This document shows, in pieces, positions 51,944 to 61,279 of a stretch of DNA of 64,000 bases. Below the pieces are notes generated by a model, which did not search any database, had not been told where the DNA came from, and was given only the letters and a program-made list of their open reading frames with translations. How positions within the stretch are numbered: position 1 is the first letter of the stretch; the number at the start of each line of letters is the position of its first letter. The stretch comes from Paenibacillus sp. YYML68 (GTDB taxonomy: Bacteria; Bacillota; Bacilli; Paenibacillales; NBRC-103111): contig NZ_BQYI01000001.1 of NCBI RefSeq assembly GCF_027923405.1, forward strand, positions 4,070,501-4,134,500. The letters run 5' to 3'. The position numbers and the translations under genes are program-made.

Positions 51944-53284
51944 ATGGTGAAAAACAAGGAGTCCGTGAGCGGCACCCCGGCATGGGGACGATGGCGTCGT
52001 CTTCTTCGTGTTCCGCGGCGCATGTGGGCAACCATTGGCGTCATGTGCCGCGCATCGCTGCAAGTGCTCACCTCCGCCGTTCAGTCGGTGCAGCAGCCTG
52101 AAGCTGAGCAGCCTACTGCTCGTGCAGCTATGCTCGAGCTGAAGCAAGCGTCTGTACAGACGCTTCGCGCACGCTGCAGCTGGAGGCTTGGACTATCGAC
52201 GGAGGCAGTATCGACAGTTCACACCGCCCCTGTGGCGCTTACGGGCGAGGAGCGGCAATGGGTGGAGCGGATCCGGCTCGAGCGAGACCGCTGCAACCGC
52301 AACAATGTGACGCGAACGGCAGCCTACCTGCGCCTATACCAGAAGCGACCTGAGCTGCATTGGGCGTTCCTTGCCCATATGGTGTCGCGCAACGGCGGCT
52401 GGTCGATGACCGACCTGCGCGGCGAGCTCGTGCCGTTCCTGCTCGATGAGGATCAGCGCAGGTGGGTGTTCAGCTTTCTGGAGCGTGCGAATGCGCTTAT
52501 TTTCCGAGATGCGTATCCCCAGCTGCTGCTGTACGACGCGAGCAAGGTGTGCGGACGGCCGCTCTTCCACCTGCTCCCGCTGTTCGGCGTGTCCCGCTTC
52601 ATGCTGCCGGTGTGGGAGCTGTTCTGGCTCGAGCAGCAATCCGCGCTGTTGACCGTCGGTCTAATTACGAACGAGCAGCACTATATCGAGGAGCGCGTCG
52701 TTCGCAATCCCGCGTATTTGCACAACGTTATCGATACGCTGTTCTTCCAGGCACAGTCGCTGCTGCAGCTGAATCAGGTGCTGTTTCCGTATGCAGACCA
52801 GGACGGCGGATTGAAGCTGGCAGGGGTCACCGTCGATCACTTCAGCAGCGTCCATGCTCGCATCGAGGTGGGTAAAAAGCTGTACGCCATCCTGTTCGGC
52901 CTGCCTGAGGTGTACGAGGGTGCACGACGCTTCGCCTTCGCCCATCGACATACCGGCTCGAGAGCCGACATGCTGCCTCAGCTGTTCAGCGCTGTTCGTC
53001 AGGACGCCCCTCCCACGAGAGGTCAGCTAGAGGAGAAGCTGGACAGCATGGATGAGCTGCGGCTGAAGCCTGGCAAGGGGCGACTGTACAGTCCGTCGCT
53101 TGCCGACGTTTGGGCCGATCGCCCTGTGGCGACGCCGGAGGGCAGCGATTGGTTCCGCGACCTGAGCGTGCTCGATCGGATGTGCAGTATCGAGGTGCCG
53201 ACCTCCTTCGAGATGACGACCGAATATGGCCGCAGTCTCAAAAAAATCGAGCTGGCTGTCCTGGCGAACGGCCTGCTCGATTAA
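51944..53284 (+). CDS. DUF2515 family protein (YppC-like)
   Basis: A soluble protein of 446 residues from ATG 51944 (alternatives at 51917 and GTG 51947). From about residue 85 it matches my memory of DUF2515: RCNRNNVTRTAAYLRLYQK, HMVSRNGGWSMTDLRG and LIFRDAYPQLLLYDASK. The first 80 residues are basic and look poorly conserved. Bacillus YppC is of this family, with no known function. It converges with the flippase gene. Confidence 0.8.
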   Translation: MVKNKESVSGTPAWGRWRRLLRVPRRMWATIGVMCRASLQVLTSAVQSVQQPEAEQPTARAAMLELKQASVQTLRARCSWRLGLSTEAVSTVHTAPVALTGEERQWVERIRLERDRCNRNNVTRTAAYLRLYQKRPELHWAFLAHMVSRNGGWSMTDLRGELVPFLLDEDQRRWVFSFLERANALIFRDAYPQLLLYDASKVCGRPLFHLLPLFGVSRFMLPVWELFWLEQQSALLTVGLITNEQHYIEERVVRNPAYLHNVIDTLFFQAQSLLQLNQVLFPYADQDGGLKLAGVTVDHFSSVHARIEVGKKLYAILFGLPEVYEGARRFAFAHRHTGSRADMLPQLFSAVRQDAPPTRGQLEEKLDSMDELRLKPGKGRLYSPSLADVWADRPVATPEGSDWFRDLSVLDRMCSIEVPTSFEMTTEYGRSLKKIELAVLANGLLD

Positions 53285-53325
53285 TTGGAGTTTCATTCAG
53301 TTGGGAGTGCGACTGCAGCAGTCCT

Positions 53326-55110
53326 CTAGCCTTCGCCTCGGTGCGCCTTGCGCTGCAGTCGAGCAAGCAATGGCTTCACCAGCTTGCGCAGCGGCCCGGG
53401 CAGCTGCTCCAGATCTTGGACGGCGATCGTCTTCGTAACGAGCAGCAGCAATGAAAAGAGAATGCCGACGACCGAGCATAGCACGATCGCCTGCAGTGCT
53501 GCATTCAGCCACATGCCTGCGAACGGAGTCACGTACGCGTTAAGCGCGAGCTCGAGAGCGACGCCTGCTGCGGTCGTTACGATCGTTGCAATGGACAGGC
53601 CTAGCCACTGTCTGAGGCTGAGCACGGTGAACGTCACCTCGCGTCGCAGCACGGTCAAGTTCATCACGGTCATGACGATGAAGCAGAGCGCCGTCGCGGC
53701 AACGATGCCATAGATGCCGGCAACGTCCGCCAGCCACCAGCTTGCGACCAGCTTCACGGCGATGCCTGCGACAACGCCGAGCACGAGCGGCTTCATCCGC
53801 CCCATCCCCATGAGCACAGCCCCAGACGTCTGCATCACAGTTTGGAAAATGGCCGTCACGGTCAAGCATGCAATGACCGGACCGGCATACGTGTCCACGA
53901 TTGGCGAGCCGTCCGAATTGCCGAATATGAAGGCGTTCAGCGGCCGTGCTGCCAGCGCAATGACGAGCACGAGCGGCAGACCCGACAGCAGCGACAGACG
54001 CAGCACCTTCGACGTCTGCTGGGCCACCTGCTTCGCATCGCCCTGCGAGTGCGCCGCGGAGATGATCGGCACGATCGACTGACTCAGCGCAATCGCGAGA
54101 ATAATCGGGATACCAGCAAGCGATTGCGCCCTTCCGGTCAAAATGCCGAGCAGCTCCTTAGCCCCGTTCTCGCCGAGGCTATCCATCAGAAGCAATGTTA
54201 CGATCGAGGAATCGATCGTGTAAATGAGCGTGACCGTCATCGAGAAGATGACGATCGGCACGGACAGCTTGAACAGCTGTCCGTAGATGGCGCGCAGCGT
54301 CAGCCCGCCCGCCGGCTCCGTGCGGGCGGCCTGCGCCGCCGAGCCCTGGGGCGCCCCCGCTATTGGGGGCGCCGTTGGCGAGGCTTCCGCGAGCGGCTGG
54401 GCGGCCGCCGCGTTAGCTGCTGCGGGCGGTGCGGCCATCGCCGCCCGCTCACGCTTGTCGCTGCGGCGAAGGCGCAGCGCGTAGTACAGCATCACGGCCA
54501 ATGCCGCGATGCTGCCGGTTACGCCGCCGAACGAGGCCCCGGCCACGGCGGCGTCCAAGCTGTAATCGAGCAGCAAGTACGCGAGCGCCACGGACGTGGC
54601 GACTCTGGCGATTTGCTCGATAATTTGCGAGATGCCGTTGGGCATCATCATCCGACGGCCCTGGAAATATCCGCGCATAATAGCGATGAGCGGGAACAGC
54701 AACAGCGCTGGCGCTATAGCCCGAATGGGCATCGTCGCCTGCGGATTCAGAATCATGTCGGCATAATAAGGCGCGCCGACGTACAGGATCGCGGTCATGC
54801 CCACGCCCGCCACGACCGCAAACCATACAGCCGCCGTATAGATGCGGTCGGCTTCCTCATGTCGGCCGAGCGAGACGCGCTCGGCGATCATTTTGCTCAG
54901 CGCGCTCGGAATGCCTGCCGTCGCTACGACGAGCAGCACAGAGTACAGATTGAATGCAATTCCGAAAGCAGCCATCCCGATGTCCCCGAGCAAATAAACG
55001 AGCGGAATACGCTGCACGACACCAAGCGCACGGGCGACTAACGCAGCCAGCGTCAATATCAATGTACCCTTGACCAGCGAATCCTTGGTGGCTGTAGCTT
55101 CTTTAGCCAA
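53326..55110 (-). CDS. Oligosaccharide flippase, MurJ/SpoVB family (YtgP-like)
   Basis: A 594-residue MOP-superfamily membrane protein with about 14 helices. The N-terminal LVKGTLILTLAALVARALG and IPLVYLLGDIGMAAFG are typical of the YtgP/SpoVB group, whose member YtgP is the lipid II flippase MurJ of Bacillus subtilis. An unusual Ala/Pro-rich cytoplasmic insert lies at about 215-265. TTG 55110 follows GGAGGAG. It could also be a sporulation-specific paralogue such as SpoVB. Confidence 0.87.
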   Translation of the reverse strand: MAKEATATKDSLVKGTLILTLAALVARALGVVQRIPLVYLLGDIGMAAFGIAFNLYSVLLVVATAGIPSALSKMIAERVSLGRHEEADRIYTAAVWFAVVAGVGMTAILYVGAPYYADMILNPQATMPIRAIAPALLLFPLIAIMRGYFQGRRMMMPNGISQIIEQIARVATSVALAYLLLDYSLDAAVAGASFGGVTGSIAALAVMLYYALRLRRSDKRERAAMAAPPAAANAAAAQPLAEASPTAPPIAGAPQGSAAQAARTEPAGGLTLRAIYGQLFKLSVPIVIFSMTVTLIYTIDSSIVTLLLMDSLGENGAKELLGILTGRAQSLAGIPIILAIALSQSIVPIISAAHSQGDAKQVAQQTSKVLRLSLLSGLPLVLVIALAARPLNAFIFGNSDGSPIVDTYAGPVIACLTVTAIFQTVMQTSGAVLMGMGRMKPLVLGVVAGIAVKLVASWWLADVAGIYGIVAATALCFIVMTVMNLTVLRREVTFTVLSLRQWLGLSIATIVTTAAGVALELALNAYVTPFAGMWLNAALQAIVLCSVVGILFSLLLLVTKTIAVQDLEQLPGPLRKLVKPLLARLQRKAHRGEG

Positions 55111-55132
55111 TGTGAACTCCTCCCCCTGAAAT

Positions 55133-55161
55133 AACAGCTCCGATGTTATATCGGAGCTGTT
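55133..55161 (-). terminator. Perfect 12-bp hairpin after the DUF456 gene
   Basis: AACAGCTCCGAT (55133-55144) pairs perfectly with ATCGGAGCTGTT (55150-55161), between the DUF456 gene and the flippase gene. Confidence 0.7.
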
Positions 55162-55176
55162 ATGGCAAGCCTCAGA

Positions 55177-55656
55177 CTAAACAATCCAAATGATGAACAA
55201 GACGATCATGAGCAGCTGCAGCACAACCTTGACGATCAATCCGGAGAAGAAGCCGACAAGCGCCCCTATGCCCGCCCGCATCGACTGACGCATGTCTGCT
55301 CCAGTCATCAGCTCCCCGACGACAGCGCCAAGGAACGGACCGGCGATGAGGCCGACCACGGGAATGACGAACGGTCCGACGAGCAGACCGATGGTGCTCC
55401 CGATGACCGATGCTCGGGTGCCGCCGAATTTGCGGACGCCGAGCGCACTGACGAGATAGTCGGCAATCATCAGCACCGCGACGATCGTCGTCTGAATGAG
55501 CCAGAACCAGACGCCGAACGGCTCGAAGCCGATCATAAACCCGTATACAAAGAACGCCCCGTAGATGGCGAGCGCTCCAGGCAGGACAGGGTACACCGCC
55601 CCTGCCATACCAATGGTGAACAATATAATGATGATGGACCAAGCGGCTATAACCAC
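55177..55656 (-). CDS. DUF456 family membrane protein
   Basis: A 159-residue hydrophobic protein with about four to five helices. YPVLPGALAIYGAFFVYG and LGVRKFGGTRASVIGSTIG followed by GPFLGAVVGEL are the hallmarks of DUF456. The glycine-zipper-like repeats suggest tight helix packing. Function unknown. GTG 55656 follows AAGGAGG. Confidence 0.88.
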   Translation of the reverse strand: MVIAAWSIIIILFTIGMAGAVYPVLPGALAIYGAFFVYGFMIGFEPFGVWFWLIQTTIVAVLMIADYLVSALGVRKFGGTRASVIGSTIGLLVGPFVIPVVGLIAGPFLGAVVGELMTGADMRQSMRAGIGALVGFFSGLIVKVVLQLLMIVLFIIWIV

Positions 55657-55738
55657 CTGACACCCTCCTTAGCTGATTACGAATTCCAATTGCATGAGTA
55701 TTTCAATTTCGACTGACTGTGCAGGCGTATTACTCTTC

Positions 55739-56482
55739 CTACGACAACGCATACTTCCGAATGATGTGAGCGACGCCGTCTTCCTCATTCGTCAGCGTCA
55801 CGACGTCGGCGAACGACTTCACCTCATCCTGCGCATTGCCCATCGCGACGCCTAGGCCGGCCTCACGAATCATCGTTTCGTCATTCAGACTGTCGCCCAT
55901 CGCGATTACCTGAGACATGTCGATGCCGAGCAACTCGCATACACGATGAAGACCGCTCGCCTTGCTGACACCCTTCGGATTCATCTCAATGTTGCACGGA
56001 TGCGAGTTCGTAATCGCATAGCGGCCTGTCGCCTCCAGCTGCTCCCGAAGGGAGGCGAGCTTCTTCGCATCCTCCGTATAATAGCCGAGCTTCATCCAGA
56101 CGAGCGCCTCCTCGTCCTTAATCTCGTGCCAGTTGTCGCGGTTAAATACCCCTTCGGTGCTGTAAGCCCAGTACCACGGCTCATCGTCCAGCACCAGCTG
56201 CCGCATCGAGCGAATGTCCTCTACGTCCATCCGATGGCGCTCCAGCAGCTCGCCCGGAGCCTTCCACACCTCGCTGCCGTTCACCGTCACGAGCGGTGAC
56301 GTCAGTCCGAGCTCCTCCGCGTAAGGAAGTGCGCTATGAATGCCGCGACCTGTCGCGAACATTACGGTAATGCCAGCGGCAACTGCGTCTTGAATGGCGG
56401 CTCTGTTCGCATCCGAGACGGTCTTCTCCTCTGTTAGCAGTGTACCATCCATATCCAGTGCGATTAAGCGATACGGCTTCAT
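55739..56482 (-). CDS. Cof-type HAD-family phosphatase
   Basis: A 247-residue sugar-phosphatase-like hydrolase. HAD motif I, IALDMDGTLL, holds nucleophile Asp10 and Asp12; motif II is MFATGRG; motif IV, IAMGDSLNDETMI, holds the Mg2+-binding acidic residues, with the type IIB cap between. Members act on sugar phosphates, pyridoxal phosphate or flavin intermediates; the substrate here is not predictable. ATG 56482 follows GGGGAG. It lies 71 bases after asnB on the same strand. Confidence 0.9.
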   Translation of the reverse strand: MKPYRLIALDMDGTLLTEEKTVSDANRAAIQDAVAAGITVMFATGRGIHSALPYAEELGLTSPLVTVNGSEVWKAPGELLERHRMDVEDIRSMRQLVLDDEPWYWAYSTEGVFNRDNWHEIKDEEALVWMKLGYYTEDAKKLASLREQLEATGRYAITNSHPCNIEMNPKGVSKASGLHRVCELLGIDMSQVIAMGDSLNDETMIREAGLGVAMGNAQDEVKSFADVVTLTNEEDGVAHIIRKYALS

Positions 56483-56553
56483 CGTCCCACTCCCCTTCCT
56501 TTTTCGGACCCGGTCTGATTCTAGTAAAACGTAATGTACGCTACGCCTTAAGC

Positions 56554-58428
56554 TTACCGTGCAAAGGCAAGCGACGGCTTCACTTCTTCCTTCATATAAG
56601 TCGCATGCCATAGCGCGAACATATAGACAGTCCACAGATGACGGGCATAATCGCCCTTGCCGCTTCGATGCGCCTCAAGCAGACGATGTACCGTATCCAT
56701 GCGGATGTAAGCATCAATACCGCTGCCCTCGATCTGCTCGACGATGGAGGTTCCTCTTGCGCCCTTCATCCAGTCACGCATCGGAACCGGGAAGCCGAGC
56801 TTCGGACGGTTCAGAATGAAGTCCGGAATAATGCCTTCCATCGCCTTGCGGAACACGTACTTCGTCGTTCCCTCTGCGATCCGGTGCTGAACTGGAATGC
56901 GTCGCGCCACCTCATACAGCTCGACGTCGAGGAACGGTACGCGCAGCTCCAGCGAATGGGCCATCGTCATTTTGTCCGCCTTCATGAGAATATCGCCCGG
57001 CAGCCACAGATTCATGTCGATGTACTGCATGCGCGATACCGGATCGAGGTGCTTGCTCCGGTCGTAGAACGTCTTCGCGACCTCAAGCGGGTTGCGGTAC
57101 GACCTCAACAGCTCACGGTCTGCATGAACGAGCTCAGCCTTCAGATCCTCGCTGAAAATTCTCGCATTGCCTAAGAACCGCTCCTCGAGCGGCGTCGTGC
57201 CGCGCAACACATAATTGCGCCCCTTGAAGCCGGACGGCAGCACGCGAGCCAGCGCCCGCAGCAGCTGCTTGACGCCGTGTGGCAGCCGCTCAATCGGAGC
57301 GAGCGACTGCGGCTCGCGGTAGATGCGATAGCCGCCGAACAGCTCGTCGGCACCCTCGCCCGACAGCACGACCGTTACGTGCTCACGTGCAAGCTGCGCA
57401 ACATGGTACAAGGCGATCGCCGACGGGTCAGCGACCGGCTCATCCTGGTGCCAGGCCGCCTTTTGTAACGTAGCGAAATAATCGTCCTCGGTAATGACCT
57501 TGTCATAATGCTCAGATCCGATCGCCTGCGCCGTCTGACGGGCAATAATCGTCTCGTTGTTCGCGCCCTCGAAGCCGACAGAGAACGTCCGAATCGGCTC
57601 GATCTGACGCATCATGGAAGCTATCGCTGTTGAGTCAATACCGCTAGATAGGAAGCAGCCCCGCTCTACATCGCTTTGCATATGATGAATAACGGAGTCC
57701 TTCAGCGTCGAGCGAATTTGCTCGATGCAGTCTTCAAGCTTCTGCTCCTTCGGCTCGAGCATCGGGTCCCAATATTTGCGGATCGACATCTCCCCGTCGT
57801 ATGTAATCGTCACGCTATGGCCCGGCGGCAGCTTGCGGATGCCGCGCAGCATCGTATCCGGCTCCGGCACGTACTGGAACGTTAAGTAATTGAGCAAGCT
57901 TTCCTGATGCAGCGAACGCTCGACGCCAGCGGCGAGAATGCTCTTCATCTCCGAGCCGAACAGGAACTTGGACCCGTCATTATAATAGTAGAAAGGCTTA
58001 ATGCCGAAGTGATCGCGGGCGCCGAACAGCTTCTTGCGCTTACGGTCCCAGATGACGAAGCCGAACATGCCGCGCAGCTGCTCGACACATGCCTCGCCGT
58101 ACTCCTCATACAGATGAACGATAACTTCCGTATCGGTATGCGTCTTGAACACGTGTCCCTTGCTCTGCAGTGAATTACGTAAGTATTTATAATTATAAAT
58201 CTCGCCGTTGAATGCGATCCAAACGGAATCGTCCTCGTTGGCGAGAGGCTGATGCCCTTCCTTCAGGTCGATGATGGACAAGCGGCGGAAGCCAAGCCCA
58301 ATTCGATTGTCCGTCCAAAATCCGAAGTCGTCCGGTCCCCGATGCTCGATGCAATCGGTCATGCTCTTCAGCAGCTCTCCAGACGGCTCGCGATCGTTAA
58401 AATACATGACACCGGTTATTCCGCACAT
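56554..58428 (-). CDS. asnB: Asparagine synthetase (glutamine-hydrolysing)
   Basis: A 624-residue enzyme that converts aspartate to asparagine with ATP and glutamine. Cys2 is the N-terminal glutaminase nucleophile (MCGITGV). The synthetase PP-loop reads CFLSSGIDSTAIA, with Ser in place of the usual second Gly, and the RVPFLD and GEGADELFGGY motifs are present. Length and sequence fit the AsnO/AsnB type of Bacillus; AsnO has a sporulation role there. The neighbouring genes give no pathway context. Confidence 0.93.
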   Translation of the reverse strand: MCGITGVMYFNDREPSGELLKSMTDCIEHRGPDDFGFWTDNRIGLGFRRLSIIDLKEGHQPLANEDDSVWIAFNGEIYNYKYLRNSLQSKGHVFKTHTDTEVIVHLYEEYGEACVEQLRGMFGFVIWDRKRKKLFGARDHFGIKPFYYYNDGSKFLFGSEMKSILAAGVERSLHQESLLNYLTFQYVPEPDTMLRGIRKLPPGHSVTITYDGEMSIRKYWDPMLEPKEQKLEDCIEQIRSTLKDSVIHHMQSDVERGCFLSSGIDSTAIASMMRQIEPIRTFSVGFEGANNETIIARQTAQAIGSEHYDKVITEDDYFATLQKAAWHQDEPVADPSAIALYHVAQLAREHVTVVLSGEGADELFGGYRIYREPQSLAPIERLPHGVKQLLRALARVLPSGFKGRNYVLRGTTPLEERFLGNARIFSEDLKAELVHADRELLRSYRNPLEVAKTFYDRSKHLDPVSRMQYIDMNLWLPGDILMKADKMTMAHSLELRVPFLDVELYEVARRIPVQHRIAEGTTKYVFRKAMEGIIPDFILNRPKLGFPVPMRDWMKGARGTSIVEQIEGSGIDAYIRMDTVHRLLEAHRSGKGDYARHLWTVYMFALWHATYMKEEVKPSLAFAR

Positions 58429-58696
58429 AGCCGTATATCCCCCTTATGCCGCATATTCTTCGTGCACGCGACTAGTAGTCCGATACAACAGTATAGCATA
58501 AGGATAACGTTTACAGGAAATGACGGTTGTAGAAGTGTTCCATGTCGATTTCATCTCGTATCTGGCTCAATCTTGTGCTTGAGCAAGCTCCTCTACAGTG
58601 ATAGACTTGAAAGTAACTATAACCGACATCTGAGAGATTACGATGACGCTCGCGCGGCGTCGAAGCCTGATAGATCAGATAGGAGTGTGTAACTCG

Positions 58697-59131
58697 ATGA
58701 ATGAAGATTGGATTACCCAATTGCGCGATGTGCTAAGGGACGACTTCCGACACATTGTTCGTGAGGAGCTTGCCCCGATTACGCAGGAGGTCGCTGCACT
58801 CAAGCAGCAGGTCGACGGCATGCGTACCGAGCTTACCTCTGTCAAGCAGCAGGTCGACGGGATGCGTACCGAGCTTACTTCCGTCAAGCAGCAGGTCGAC
58901 GGGATTCAGCTAGACCTAGCTTCCTTCAAGGAGCAGGTCGGCGCTGAATTCGCTGCGGTCAGACAGCAGCTCGACCGCATTGAGCTCCATCAGAACGATG
59001 ATGTGCTTGGCATGCTCTCACATGTCCAGACGAAGCTGGAGCTGTGCGCAACGAAGGAAGAAGTCAGCGCACTGGCGCGCATTCAGGGTGAGCAGCAGCT
59101 GAGAATCGAATTGCTAAGGAAAGCACAGTAA
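58697..59131 (+). CDS. Coiled-coil protein with 14-residue repeats
   Basis: A 144-residue protein made almost wholly of coiled coil. The segment QQVDGMRTELTSVK (about residues 37-50) is repeated in the next 14 residues and then in diverged form, giving a 14-residue (two-heptad) periodicity. No membrane segment or signal peptide. ATG 58697 follows AGGAG. Function unknown; the length of the coil could vary by repeat number. Confidence 0.8.
   Translation: MNEDWITQLRDVLRDDFRHIVREELAPITQEVAALKQQVDGMRTELTSVKQQVDGMRTELTSVKQQVDGIQLDLASFKEQVGAEFAAVRQQLDRIELHQNDDVLGMLSHVQTKLELCATKEEVSALARIQGEQQLRIELLRKAQ
58804..58905. repeat. 42-bp tandem coding repeats
   Basis: CAGCAGGTCGACGG recurs at exact 42-base intervals (58805, 58847, 58889) inside the coiled-coil gene; the first two units are nearly identical. 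Confidence 0.85.
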
Positions 59132-59175
59132 AGCAGTCGATTTTCAGTGGCTTAACGGTACAAATGAGAAGAGCG

Positions 59176-59224
59176 AAAAAGCGACAGTCCAGGACACGTC
59201 ATTGTTCCTGTCTGTCGCTTTTTT
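59176..59224 (+). terminator. Intrinsic terminator of the coiled-coil gene
   Basis: AAAAAGCGACAG (59176-59187) pairs with CTGTCGCTTTTTT (59212-59224). The A-run also allows it to serve the minus-strand gene that ends at 59257. Confidence 0.87.
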
Positions 59225-59256
59225 CAATAAACAGCTATGCCCGTACGGCTTCTACA

Positions 59257-59499
59257 TTATGAGCGTTCCAGCACATGAACAAGCATACGGTGAACGACCT
59301 CGTGATCACGTGGATCGTGCAGGCGGTAATCTTCGCCTGGTAACGTGTACCATTCCTCAGCTCCGACATATGTAATCTTTAAGCTAAGGCTTCCGTCACA
59401 CTCGCATGTCGTGCGAAGCTCGAGCTGCCCGCTGATTACGCCGACCTCAACGGTCATTACACCATGAGTTGCGGTGAAGATGGACGACTTCTGTTCCAT
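59257..59499 (-). CDS. Hypothetical protein (80 aa)
   Basis: An 80-residue soluble protein I do not recognise. It contains a CEC dipeptide-type pair in TTCECDGSL and a His-rich C-terminal half (LHDPRDHEVVHRMLVHVL). GGAAGG precedes the ATG. Mostly beta strands in the first half. No clear partner gene; the secreted nuclease gene lies 38 bases upstream on the same strand and could share its transcript. Confidence 0.65.
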   Translation of the reverse strand: MEQKSSIFTATHGVMTVEVGVISGQLELRTTCECDGSLSLKITYVGAEEWYTLPGEDYRLHDPRDHEVVHRMLVHVLERS

Positions 59500-59537
59500 T
59501 AAAGTAACTTCCTTCCCTATCGACGATTAATACAAGC

Positions 59538-60173
59538 CTAGTAGGAGCAACTGTTCAGCATGCTCTGCAGTGCAGTCTTCTCGGACGACTGCAGGGACAG
59601 TCCCCAGCGGTACTTGGTATTGATCCACCACTTCGCATATGCACACTTCGCGCCAGCGCGCGGCGGCTGCCATGTGGAAGGATCTTGGTCACCCTTGGAG
59701 CGGTTCACGCTGGCTGTTACGGCGATCAGCTGCGGGCCGCTAAGGTCGTTCGCGAACTGCTGGCGCTTCGTCGTCGTCCAGCTGCTGGCGCCTGAACGCC
59801 AAGCCTCGGCTAGCGGGACAACGTGATCGATGTCAATATCAGATGGCGAGTACACGGTTACACCGTCGTAATAGCTGTACCACTTGCCAGACGTGACCGG
59901 GCAGCTGCCGCTGTAGTAGTCGGCATCCCGCTTCAGCACGACCTGGCGCGTGTCACAGCCGCCGCTCTGACTGCTCCAGTGCGGGAACTTCTCACGCGAG
60001 TAGCCGGACATGGAGCCCTCAGCCTTCACTGTCAGCGAGTTCAGCTGGGATTGAGCGGCGGACTTGGACGGTGTCCCCGGAGGAAATGCCGATACCGTCG
60101 GCACGCCATACTGCAGCGCAGCAGACACGGTCAAAACCAGCGCGAATACGAACAACATCGATTTTTTCAACAC
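59538..60173 (-). CDS. Secreted HNH endonuclease (DUF1524/GmrSD C-terminal-like)
   Basis: A 211-residue exported protein. The signal peptide (about 1-29) ends PTVSA. The mature part carries an HNH-type active site: DIDIDHVVPLAEAWRSG holds the catalytic His, and ASVNRSKGDQ the Asn/Lys segment, as in the HNH domain found at the C-terminus of GmrSD enzymes and in secreted Streptomyces nucleases. Four cysteines (GCDTRQ, GSCPV, KCAYA, NSCSY) probably form disulfides. It should degrade extracellular DNA; nutrient use or competition is inferred. GTG 60173 follows GGAGG. Confidence 0.85.
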   Translation of the reverse strand: MLKKSMLFVFALVLTVSAALQYGVPTVSAFPPGTPSKSAAQSQLNSLTVKAEGSMSGYSREKFPHWSSQSGGCDTRQVVLKRDADYYSGSCPVTSGKWYSYYDGVTVYSPSDIDIDHVVPLAEAWRSGASSWTTTKRQQFANDLSGPQLIAVTASVNRSKGDQDPSTWQPPRAGAKCAYAKWWINTKYRWGLSLQSSEKTALQSMLNSCSY

Positions 60174-60299
60174 AGAAATGCCTCCTAAAAATAAAGAATG
60201 AATAAAAAATGGAACAGTCCTCTAGTTGAAATGATAGTACACGGATGAATTTCTCTACAAGTTAATAATAGGTAAAGGAAAGCTTCGAGCCGATAACAT

Positions 60300-60352
60300 A
60301 GGCAAAAAAAGCACCCCTTGCGGCAGGATGCAAAATCCTGCATGCACGGAAT
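60300..60352 (-). terminator. Terminator of the manganese transporter operon
   Basis: GCAGGAT and ATCCTGC pair around a five-base loop, with further pairing outside; on the minus strand seven T follow (complement of 60302-60309). It lies about 45 bases past the last permease stop. Confidence 0.75.
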
Positions 60353-60394
60353 GCTTCAGAAAAGCTTGCTCATAATTAAACTTAAAAACGGATG

Positions 60395-61279
60395 CTACGC
60401 CGTCATTTCCTTCGCCTGCTTGCGATGCTTCAGCTTGCGCCACACGATGCCGTGTGAAGGCGAGAACAGGAAAGCCAGTATGAACAGTACGCCTGCAACG
60501 GTAATCATGCAGCCCGCAATCGATGCGTCCAGCAGAACGGATACGCCGTAGCCGATGATCGCGCTGGCAACACCGACGAGCATGCTGTATACGATCATCA
60601 GACTGAGCTTCTCGGTGAGCAGGTAAGCGGTCGCTGCCGGTACAACGAGCATGCCGACAACGAGAATGGCGCCTACGCTCTCGAACGACGCAACCGTCGT
60701 TACCGACACCAGACCCATCAGCAAGTAGTGGAACAGCGCCACCGGGATGCCGACCGCAGCGGCCATCGCCGGGTCGAAGGCGCATAGCTTGAACTGCTTG
60801 TAGAACAGTCCAATCAAGAGCAGACTCACTCCGAACGCAAGGCCCAGCGCCCAGACAGCCTTCGGCCCTATATCTATGCCGAACGCCTCAATCGTCTCCC
60901 ACGGCACGGCGATAATTTCTCCATACAGCACACAATCGAGGTCAAGATCAATCTGCCTTGTGTACAAGCTGACCAGCAATACACCTAAGGCGAACAGCGC
61001 AGTGAACACGACTCCGATTGAGGCATCGGACTGCACCCCGTTCTGATGGAACCACTGAATAAGAAAGACGGTAATAAGTCCAAGCACAGACGCCCCAAGC
61101 ATCATGAACAGCGAATCGCGCGAGCCGCTGAGCAGGAAGGCGATGACGATGCCGGGAAGGACGGAGTGGCTGATTGCGTCACCGATCATGGCCATTCTGC
61201 GCAAAACTAGAAAACAGCCGAGCAAGCTACAGGAGCACGCAACGAGAGACGCTGTAAGCAGTATCCAAAAATCGTTCAT
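60395..61279 (-). CDS. mntD: Manganese ABC transporter permease, second subunit
   Basis: A 294-residue permease of the metal-specific ABC-3 family with about eight helices. The family signature is seen in MAMIGDAISHSVLPGIVIAF and FDPAMAAAVGIPV. It is encoded last in a three-gene operon and overlaps the preceding permease by four bases. Metal specificity is inferred from the MntR-type operator upstream of the operon; on sequence alone zinc cannot be excluded. Confidence 0.88.
   Translation of the reverse strand: MNDFWILLTASLVACSCSLLGCFLVLRRMAMIGDAISHSVLPGIVIAFLLSGSRDSLFMMLGASVLGLITVFLIQWFHQNGVQSDASIGVVFTALFALGVLLVSLYTRQIDLDLDCVLYGEIIAVPWETIEAFGIDIGPKAVWALGLAFGVSLLLIGLFYKQFKLCAFDPAMAAAVGIPVALFHYLLMGLVSVTTVASFESVGAILVVGMLVVPAATAYLLTEKLSLMIVYSMLVGVASAIIGYGVSVLLDASIAGCMITVAGVLFILAFLFSPSHGIVWRKLKHRKQAKEMTA

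Noticed and set aside
53842..55041. A 399-codon plus-strand frame opposite the flippase gene
   Set aside because: Antisense shadow with a highly charged Arg/His/Gln-rich translation and no start signals.
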